From NCBI GenBank assembly GCA_003444595.1, contig DLUO01000075.1, forward strand, positions 2,521-14,409: DNA of 11,889 bases, given 5' to 3'. Under the pieces are notes generated by a model. It was given only the letters and a program-made list of their open reading frames with translations. It did no database searches and had not been told where the DNA came from. This document shows, one piece after another, positions 7,341-11,889 of the stretch; the first letter of the stretch is position 1, and each line of letters begins with the position of its first letter. The DNA comes from Bacillota bacterium (GTDB taxonomy: Bacteria > Bacillota > Dethiobacteria > DTU022 > UBA8154). The position numbers and the translations under genes were made by a program.

Positions 7341-7898
7341 TTGAAATTACATAGACTTTTTTACCTGGGTCTTTTTTTACTGTTACTTTACTTATTTGTA
7401 GCCCGTGCCAATTACCTGGCACGTTTTGTTTACCCTTTCCACTACCGCGAGATTATTACTGCCGAAGCACAGAAAAACGATTTGGAACCACTGCTGGTAG
7501 CTGCAGTTGTGTGGGTGGAAAGCAGTTTTAATAAAGAAGCCCAATCATCCAAAGGGGCACGGGGATTGATGCAGATAATGCCTGAAACCGGCCTATGGGT
7601 GGCAGAGCAAATCGGGATGGATGATTATACAGAGGAGAAGCTTTATGATCCGCAGGTAAATATTTTGATTGGGACGTGGTATTTGCGGTATCTTATTCGC
7701 CAGTTCGATGACAATCAATATGCTGCCCTGGCGGCCTACAACGGGGGAAGAGGCCGTGTAAGCAACTGGCTGCGTAGTGGCCTGTGGGACGGCAGCAGAG
7801 AGGGCCTGGAAAATATTCCATTTCCGGAAACCCGTTTATTTGTGAGAAAGGTGGAGCAGGCTTACAGCCGCTACCGGCAACTCTATCCAACAGAGTAA
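7341..7898 (+). CDS. Membrane-anchored soluble-lytic-transglycosylase-type (Slt) muramidase
   Basis: Predicted to cleave the MurNAc-GlcNAc bond of peptidoglycan with formation of 1,6-anhydro-MurNAc, acting outside the membrane in wall turnover. The 185-residue protein has a short basic start (MKLHR) and a hydrophobic segment at about 6-21 (LFYLGLFLLLLYLFVA) without a lipobox or a clear signal-peptidase site, so it is probably membrane-anchored. The Slt (LT-C) domain runs from about 35 to 180: the catalytic glutamate E60 in WVESSFN, GARGLMQIMPETG at 72-84, YDPQVNILIGTWYL at 102-115 and ALAAYNGGRGRV at 129-140. TTG start with AAGAGGTG (7323-7330) 10 bases upstream. The hairpin-rich 209-base leader separates it from coaE, so it may have its own control. 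Transglycosylases of this size often follow coaE in Peptococcaceae-like genomes. Confidence 0.9.
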   Translation: MKLHRLFYLGLFLLLLYLFVARANYLARFVYPFHYREIITAEAQKNDLEPLLVAAVVWVESSFNKEAQSSKGARGLMQIMPETGLWVAEQIGMDDYTEEKLYDPQVNILIGTWYLRYLIRQFDDNQYAALAAYNGGRGRVSNWLRSGLWDGSREGLENIPFPETRLFVRKVEQAYSRYRQLYPTE

Positions 7899-7936
7899 AC
7901 ACAAAACTAATATAAGCCTGTTTGAGTTCAAGAAAT

Positions 7937-8557
7937 TTATGGGTTCCTTTTTAAAAAGCTAATAATTAGCTGATTTCGATTCTTTACATTCATTTTTTTC
8001 ATTATATTGCTAATATGATTCTTTACTGTATTTACTGAAATGCACAGTTCTTGGGCTATTTCTTTATTGGAATAGCCTTCAGCCACTAAAGATAACACTT
8101 CGTTTTCGCGGTCTGATAAAGGCTTAATGATATTTTGTTTAATTACCTTTTTGAACAAAATAGATGCCAAAGTTTCTGACATAATAACCCGTCCGTTATT
8201 TATATTTATTAAATAAGTCTCCAGCTGGCTAAAAGAAGCATTTTTTAGAATATATCCCATCACACCTTGGCGTGTTGCTTCGTACACATCTTCTTCATCC
8301 TCAGATGCAGTCAGGATAACAATTTTCGTTGAAGGGCTGATTTCCTTTAACTTCGGTATTTCTTCAAAAGAGCGGCGCCCGCCTATATACAAATCCAGTA
8401 GCAAGATATTTGGTTTTATATTTTTTATTAAATTAAGGGCTGTCTCAATGTTGCTGGCCTCACCGCAGCATGTTGCCCACGAAGTGCTATTGATGAGATG
8501 TTTTAACCCGTTCCGAAATATTTCATGCTCATCAATAATCATCACAGTAGCTTTCAT
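7937..8557 (-). CDS. NarL/FixJ-family response regulator (receiver plus LuxR-type helix-turn-helix)
   Basis: A two-component transcription factor of 206 residues. The receiver domain (about 3-120) has the acidic pair D9/E10, the phosphoacceptor D55 in ILLLDLYIGG, T83 in VILTAS and K105 in GYILKN. The LuxR/GerE DNA-binding domain covers about 145-206, with LSDRENEVLSLVAEGYSNKEIA at 147-168 and the recognition-helix segment ISVNTVKNHISNIMKKM at 173-189. ATG 8557 is preferred over an upstream in-frame ATG (8584, nine residues more) because GGAGGGA lies 7 bases before it and receivers start this way. No histidine kinase is in the window, so the partner is unknown. The gene is clearly richer in A/T than its left neighbours. 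It is divergent from the acyl-CoA ligase across 368 bases, so control of the ligase is plausible but unproven. Confidence 0.92.
   Translation of the reverse strand: MKATVMIIDEHEIFRNGLKHLINSTSWATCCGEASNIETALNLIKNIKPNILLLDLYIGGRRSFEEIPKLKEISPSTKIVILTASEDEEDVYEATRQGVMGYILKNASFSQLETYLININNGRVIMSETLASILFKKVIKQNIIKPLSDRENEVLSLVAEGYSNKEIAQELCISVNTVKNHISNIMKKMNVKNRNQLIISFLKRNP
7947..7971. repeat. Adjacent palindromes at the convergent transglycosylase/regulator ends
   Basis: CTTTTTAAAAAG (7947-7958) is a perfect palindrome. It abuts AGCTAAT-A-ATTAGCT (7957-7971), a 7-base perfect inverted repeat. Both lie in the last codons of the minus-strand regulator and 49-73 bases past the transglycosylase stop. 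They could act as a weak transcription end for the + strand, but the stem is A/T rich and no proper T run follows. Confidence 0.3.
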
Positions 8558-8925
8558 CAATGAATCCCTCCGCTGCTTATCCAAGCCTGGACTGATGCAG
8601 GCGACTTTACCGATCCCCGTCGTTATTGTTTATAAGCCCTTTCAATATAAAATATAGTTAATTTATTTAAAAAATTCTTTATTGCAGCAAAAAATCCTTT
8701 TTGGACGCAAATATTTTATAGAATGCCCCGGCAATCAACATTTTGTGCTGCATATTCAACTAAGCGCAAAATTTTATAGTGCTAAATTACTATTAAAATA
8801 GACCTAAAGAACTGGGAAAAAATTATATAAAATCATAAAAATAGTACTATAATGAATATAGAGAAAAGATACAATATAAAAATTACAATTTTACTGTATT
8901 CTGTTTTACAAGGAGGCGTAATTAA
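8558..8925. promoter_or_regulatory. Divergent A/T-rich control region between regulator and aryl-CoA ligase
   Basis: These 368 bases hold no gene. Signals seen: TTTTGTGCT (8741-8749) opposed to AGCGCAAAA (8763-8771), an inverted repeat with one mismatch and a 13-base spacer; ATAGT (8776-8780) opposed to ACTAT (8789-8793); and the perfect 10-base palindrome ATAGTACTAT (8841-8850). The last overlaps the -10-like TATAAT (8848-8853), about 72 bases before the ligase ATG. No good -35 stands 16-18 bases ahead of that -10 (TATAAA at best), which fits a promoter needing an activator. For the regulator on the minus strand, TATAAA (8634 to 8629) is a possible -10, again with a poor -35. The binding proteins are unknown; the adjacent LuxR-type regulator is the obvious candidate. 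Confidence 0.45.
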
Positions 8926-10506
8926 ATGAAAATCCCTGAAATACCTGCGGAGTTTAACCTCAGTACTTTTCTGTTGGATCGACATTTAGAAGAAAATCGC
9001 GGCGGCAAAATAGCTATATTTTATGAAGATAAAAGCTTTACCTACGAAGAAGTTATAAAGGAGGCAAATTGTGTAGGGAACACTTTACTCGAGCTGGGAG
9101 TAGAGCAGGAAAACCGGATTATGATCTGTTTGCCCGATTGTCCTGAATTTATCTTCAGTTACTTTGGTGCCATGAGAATTGGAGCAGTGCCTGTTCCGGT
9201 CAGTACCATGGCCCTAACTACGGACTATTCATATTATTTAAATAATAGCCGTGCCAAAGTATTAATCACCAACCAGGAACTTGCTCCAAAATTTATGACG
9301 ATACGAAATGAACTCAAATATTTACGGCATTTTATTGTTGTTGGACAACCTGAACAAGGGCAGTTGAATTATTATGAATTGGTTGGAAACGCTTCTTCTT
9401 CTCTGGAAGTTACCACAACTTCAAAAGACGATATGGCTTTCTGGCTTTACAGTTCAGGGACAACAGGTACTCCCAAAGGAGTCGTCCATCTTCATCATGA
9501 TCTGCTGTATTTCATGCCGCCCCACACCAAAGAGGTAGTTTCTATGACAGAAGATGATATCGTTTTTTCTTCTTCCAAACTATATTTTTCTTATGGAAGA
9601 AACAATTCACTTGATAGTCCATTTCTTCATGGTGCAGCAGTAATCTTGGATTCAAATCTACCAAAACCGGAAAGGCTGCTGGAGGTCATTAGCAAATATC
9701 GGCCGACTGTATTTTACAGCGTTCCTACTTCTTATTGGGCTATTTTAAATCTTGTTGACAGCTCTGGTTTGGAGTATGATTTATCTTCTATTAGGGCTTG
9801 TATTTCTGCCGGAGAAGCCTTACCGAAAGTGATCTTTGAACGCTGGCAAGAGAGGTTCGGTCTGGAAATTCTTGATGGGGTAGGCTCAACTGACGTCGGG
9901 GGAATATATCTATCCAACGTTCCAGGCAAAGTGAAACCCGGCAGTTGCGGGATGATCTTGCCCGGTTTTGAAGGTAAACTTGTCGGTGATGATGGCCAAG
10001 AGGTGCCTCAGGGAGAAATAGGTGCTCTCTGGGTAAAGAATGATGGCACCACTCCCTACTACTGGAACAACCATGAAAAATCTAAAGAAAATATTCATGG
10101 TGAGTGGTTTAATACAGGTGATAAATTTTATGTGGATGAGGAGGGTTTTTACTGGTATGCCGGCCGGGCGGACGATATGCTTAAAGCTGGAGGGATTTGG
10201 GTTTCACCCTTGGAAATTGAGGGAATTCTTCTGGGACATCCCGCTGTGTTTGAGTGTGCCGTTGTGGGGGCACCTGATGCATCAAATTTAGAGAAGCCCT
10301 TGGCCTTTGTAGTAGTGCGGGGAGGTTATGAGCCTTCTCCCCAGCTTGAACGAGAGTTACAAGATTATGTACGTAGTAAAACCGCGCATTACAAATACCC
10401 CAGGTGGGTCAAATTTGTAAACGAACTGCCACGTACCGCCAGCGGTAAAATCCAAAGATATAAGCTTCGTGCTGCTTTAAGAAATGACAACAAAGCTGGA
10501 TTATAG
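8926..10506 (+). CDS. Benzoate-CoA ligase family aryl/acyl-CoA synthetase (AMP-forming)
   Basis: Activates a carboxylic acid, by family an aromatic one, to its CoA thioester through an acyl-adenylate. The 526-residue protein has the usual ANL-superfamily length. The N-terminus FNLSTFLLDRHLEENRGGKIA (10-30) is typical of benzoate-CoA ligases. Motifs in order: P-loop A3 YSSGTTGTPKGVVH (175-188), FSSSKLYFSYG (214-224) lining the substrate pocket, A5 DGVGSTDVGGIYLSN (317-331), A7 TGD (397-399), hinge GRADDMLKAGG (413-423) and the A10 lysine K508 in PRTASGKIQR. ATG start with AAGGAGG 9 bases upstream. A5 normally reads GSTE-MLHI in this family, so Asp323 and the GGI segment are departures. The exact substrate cannot be stated: benzoate, a hydroxybenzoate or an alicyclic acid are all possible. 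No ring-reduction or ring-opening genes lie in the window. Confidence 0.88.
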   Translation: MKIPEIPAEFNLSTFLLDRHLEENRGGKIAIFYEDKSFTYEEVIKEANCVGNTLLELGVEQENRIMICLPDCPEFIFSYFGAMRIGAVPVPVSTMALTTDYSYYLNNSRAKVLITNQELAPKFMTIRNELKYLRHFIVVGQPEQGQLNYYELVGNASSSLEVTTTSKDDMAFWLYSSGTTGTPKGVVHLHHDLLYFMPPHTKEVVSMTEDDIVFSSSKLYFSYGRNNSLDSPFLHGAAVILDSNLPKPERLLEVISKYRPTVFYSVPTSYWAILNLVDSSGLEYDLSSIRACISAGEALPKVIFERWQERFGLEILDGVGSTDVGGIYLSNVPGKVKPGSCGMILPGFEGKLVGDDGQEVPQGEIGALWVKNDGTTPYYWNNHEKSKENIHGEWFNTGDKFYVDEEGFYWYAGRADDMLKAGGIWVSPLEIEGILLGHPAVFECAVVGAPDASNLEKPLAFVVVRGGYEPSPQLERELQDYVRSKTAHYKYPRWVKFVNELPRTASGKIQRYKLRAALRNDNKAGL

Positions 10507-10573
10507 CCTGTTGTATGTCACTAACCCATGCTCTTATTTGCTAAGTTACTCGGGAGAAAATGGATGACTGAAC

Positions 10574-10596
10574 AGCCACCATTAATTATGGTGGCT
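10574..10596. terminator. Perfect hairpin between the convergent ligase and GNAT genes
   Basis: AGCCACCAT (10574-10582) and ATGGTGGCT (10588-10596) form a 9-base perfect stem around TAATT, 67 bases after the ligase stop. The right arm includes two bases of the GNAT stop codon, which reads TAG on the minus strand over 10597-10595. Downstream bases contain only a short CTTTAATT on the + strand and no T run on the minus strand. It may therefore end transcription from either side imperfectly or protect 3' ends. Confidence 0.55.
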
Positions 10597-11047
10597 ACAA
10601 CACTTTAATTAGAGCGATTTCGTCACAGTTGGGAAACTTGGGACAATTAACGCATTCCATCCAAACTTTCTGCGGCAGGTTTTCTTTGTCTATTCTAACA
10701 AAACCGCATTTTTCGAAAAACCCCGGCTGATAAGTGAGCGCGAAAACTTTCTCTATCCCCAGCTCTTTGCTTTCCTGGAGCAGTTTTTCCACAAGAGACA
10801 ACCCTAGACCGGTGTTTACGTGCAGGGGGTGGATGGCCACAGAACATATTTCTGCCAGGTCTTTCCACAACACATGCAAGCCTCCAACACCGATTACCAG
10901 CCCTTCTTTTTCAATAACAGTGTAATCTCTGATTCTTTGATAAAGGGAAGGAACAGTACGGTGGAGCATAAGGCCTTGCTCCGCATAGGAATTTATTAGA
11001 GCGGCTATACTGTCCACATCTGGCATCCTGGCTTTTCTGAAAAACAT
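10595..11047 (-). CDS. Single-domain GNAT acetyltransferase, short N-acetylglutamate synthase type
   Basis: A 150-residue GCN5-type N-acetyltransferase whose closest recognisable family is the short, kinase-less N-acetylglutamate synthase (ArgA-like). That enzyme transfers acetyl from acetyl-CoA to glutamate to begin arginine synthesis. Visible marks are FRKARMPDVDSIAALIN at the N-terminus, the EGLVIGVGGLHVLWKDLAEICSVAIHP core strands (48-74), the acetyl-CoA loop HVNTGLGLSLVEKLL (76-90, where the first Arg/Gln of the usual motif is Asn), FALTYQPGFFEKCGF (102-116), and a Cys-containing tail NCPKFPNCDEIAL (134-146) typical of this group. ATG 11047 has GGAG about 11 bases and GAGGG about 4 bases upstream. 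There are no other arginine genes in the window, so the substrate is inferred from the family only. It is divergent from the phosphoesterase gene. Confidence 0.8.
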   Translation of the reverse strand: MFFRKARMPDVDSIAALINSYAEQGLMLHRTVPSLYQRIRDYTVIEKEGLVIGVGGLHVLWKDLAEICSVAIHPLHVNTGLGLSLVEKLLQESKELGIEKVFALTYQPGFFEKCGFVRIDKENLPQKVWMECVNCPKFPNCDEIALIKVL

Positions 11048-11133
11048 TTTACCCTCGGCTCCTTTCGCTTACATAGGAATATTTTAGCTCAATTTAAAAG
11101 TCTTGAACAGAACTTTTTATGCATAGGAAAATT

Positions 11134-11161
11134 TTGTATAGAAAGATTATACCAGTATAAT
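11134..11161 (+). promoter_or_regulatory. Probable sigma-A-type promoter with palindromic -10
   Basis: TTGTAT (-35, four of six consensus bases) and TATAAT (-10, perfect) are separated by 16 bases. The -10 lies inside the perfect 7+2+7 inverted repeat at 11146-11161, where a bound protein would block RNA polymerase. It points toward the phosphoesterase gene, about 158 bases away. Confidence 0.5.
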
Positions 11162-11272
11162 GCCTCTGGATGGGAAAACCCCCCAGATATAGATACTTTT
11201 TGTTGGAATACTAATGTATATGTGGTATATTTTAAGGTACAATATACTAACCATCATGAGCCTTCCGGCCCC

Positions 11273-11289
11273 GGAAGCAGCGCTTTGCT
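11273..11289 (+). repeat. 17-base dispersed repeat, copy 2
   Basis: GGAAGCAGCGCTTTGCT, the same as 7254-7270 and in the same orientation. Its GGAAG forms the 3' arm of the hairpin CTTCCGG-CC-CCGGAAG (11262-11277), 30 bases before the phosphoesterase ATG. Flanking bases differ from copy 1. Confidence 0.7.
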
Positions 11290-11318
11290 ATTTTCATATC
11301 GGAAAAAAGGGCTGGTTT

Positions 11319-11783
11319 ATGAAAAAATTAACTGGATATACCGAAAAAAGGGACTTTTCCCGGTCACCTGAACCGGAACCTGAAAAGCCTGGTACCGGTA
11401 CCGTTCATCCCGGAGCAGAAGGGCGTTTTGTTATCCAGGAGCATCACGCCCGCCGGCTTCACTGGGACTTTCGCCTGGAAATGGATGGTGTTCTAAAAAG
11501 CTGGGCTTTACCCAAGGGGCCTCCCCGAGAGAAGGGAGAACGCCGCCTGGCCGTGGAAGTAGAAGATCATCCTCTTGAATACATGAACTTTCAAGGTGTG
11601 ATTCCTGAAGGGAACTATGGAGCGGGTGAAGTTATAATCTGGGATAGAGGATTGTATGCTTTACTGGAGAAAAAGCCGGAAAAAATCAAAGTTGTCCTCA
11701 AGGGGAAACGTCTGGAGGGCGCTTTTATTCTTATCAGAAAAAGTAAAGAGGAGAATCACTGGCTGATTATAAAATACCAGTAA
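11319..11783 (+). CDS. Stand-alone LigD-type 3'-phosphoesterase domain protein
   Basis: A metal-dependent enzyme of the LigD 3'-phosphoesterase family, which in studied members trims 3'-phosphate and 3'-ribonucleotide ends during end-joining repair. From ATG 11319 the protein has 154 residues: a charged proline-rich lead (about 1-30), then the complete domain. Residues known to matter in the Pseudomonas LigD domain are all present, and at the same numbers: H42, H48, D50 and R52 in EHHARRLHWDFRLE, R76, H84 and Y88 in VEDHPLEY. Further marks are SWALPKGPP (61-69) and FQGVIPEGNYGAGEVIIWD (91-109). No polymerase or ligase domain is attached. AAGGG lies 7 bases before the ATG; the longer ORF from 11214 would add an unrelated 35-residue lead. 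A probable macro-domain gene follows after 36 bases. No Ku or LigD ligase gene is in the window. Confidence 0.92.
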   Translation: MKKLTGYTEKRDFSRSPEPEPEKPGTGTVHPGAEGRFVIQEHHARRLHWDFRLEMDGVLKSWALPKGPPREKGERRLAVEVEDHPLEYMNFQGVIPEGNYGAGEVIIWDRGLYALLEKKPEKIKVVLKGKRLEGAFILIRKSKEENHWLIIKYQ

Positions 11784-11819
11784 AGCGACCTGATACATTT
11801 TAAGAAAGGAGAGAAGCGC

Positions 11820-11889
11820 ATGGAAAAGGTAGAGTTCAAAACAGGCGGCTGCTTACTGGAAATCGTCAGGGGAGATATTACAAAACAGG
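11820..11889 (+). CDS. Probable macro-domain (ADP-ribose-binding) protein, N-terminal fragment
   Basis: ATG 11820 follows AGGAG (11807-11811) by 8 bases and opens a frame that runs off the window. The 23 visible residues, MEKVEFKTGGCLLEIVRGDITKQ, match the first strand of macro domains: the LEIVRGDIT segment normally leads into VDAIVNAAN, which is just beyond the edge. Macro domains bind or hydrolyse ADP-ribose and its derivatives, such as O-acetyl-ADP-ribose and ADP-ribosylated protein or DNA. The catalytic loops are not visible, so activity cannot be judged. The gene lies 36 bases after the phosphoesterase with its own SD, so the two are probably co-transcribed. The assignment rests on a short segment and stays provisional. 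Confidence 0.7.
   Translation, partial: MEKVEFKTGGCLLEIVRGDITKQ

Larger units (their letters stand above)
11048..11318. promoter_or_regulatory. Divergent promoter/leader region between the GNAT and phosphoesterase genes
   Basis: These 271 bases hold two + strand promoter candidates. P1: TTGTAT (11134-11139), 16-base spacer, perfect TATAAT (11156-11161). P2: TTGGAA (11203-11208), 17-base spacer, TATATT (11226-11231). On the minus strand TAAAAT (11086 to 11081) is a possible -10 for the GNAT gene, with a poor -35. Possible operators are the direct repeat CATAGGAAtATTTT (11072-11085) / CATAGGAAaATTTT (11122-11135) and the perfect inverted repeat ATTATAC-CA-GTATAAT (11146-11161), which covers the P1 -10. 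The leader also contains CTTCCGG-CC-CCGGAAG (11262-11277) and one copy of a 17-base repeat (11273-11289). The phosphoesterase frame is open back to ATG 11214, but that stretch covers the P2 -10 and looks untranslated. Confidence 0.5.

Noticed and set aside
11170..11200. Attenuator-like TGGG/CCCA stem followed by CTTTTTG
   Set aside because: The stem is only 4 bases and the T run is about 11 bases away, too weak to call a terminator.
11214..11318. N-terminal extension of the phosphoesterase from ATG 11214
   Set aside because: It would translate through a -10-like box and a hairpin, has no SD, and matches nothing in the family. With ATG 11319 the catalytic residues fall at canonical numbers.

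Overview
The window looks like chromosomal DNA of a low-to-mid G+C Gram-positive anaerobe, most likely in the Peptococcaceae/Desulfotomaculum-Pelotomaculum area. The basis is the Firmicutes-style riboflavin operon order, the polA-mutM-coaE-lytic transglycosylase order, heavy use of TTG starts behind strong Shine-Dalgarno (SD) sites, and a benzoate-CoA-ligase-type enzyme. The genus is an inference. There are no rRNA or tRNA genes, CRISPR arrays, insertion sequences or phage genes.

Layout. (1) 1-2668, + strand: the riboflavin operon ribD (3' end only), ribE, ribBA, ribH. ribD and ribE overlap by 56 bases. Together these make riboflavin from GTP and ribulose 5-phosphate; any FMN riboswitch would lie left of the window. 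(2) 2860-7898, + strand: polA, mutM and coaE in a tight run, then, after a 209-base gap able to form several hairpins, a membrane-anchored lytic transglycosylase. This pairs DNA repair and replication with the last step of CoA synthesis and wall turnover. (3) 7937-10506: a visibly more A/T-rich accessory pair, an orphan NarL/LuxR-type response regulator (- strand) divergent from a benzoate-CoA-ligase family enzyme (+ strand), separated by 368 bases rich in short inverted repeats. (4) 10595-11889: a single-domain GNAT of the short N-acetylglutamate synthase type (- strand), divergent from a stand-alone LigD-type 3'-phosphoesterase followed by the start of a probable macro-domain protein (+ strand).

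The core genes left of 7.9 kb mostly begin with TTG, and those to the right all begin with ATG. The best leads for something new are the stand-alone phosphoesterase plus macro-domain pair with its repeat-rich divergent control region, the possible structured leader before the transglycosylase (which shares a 17-base repeat with the phosphoesterase leader), and the acid-pocket changes in the aryl-CoA ligase.
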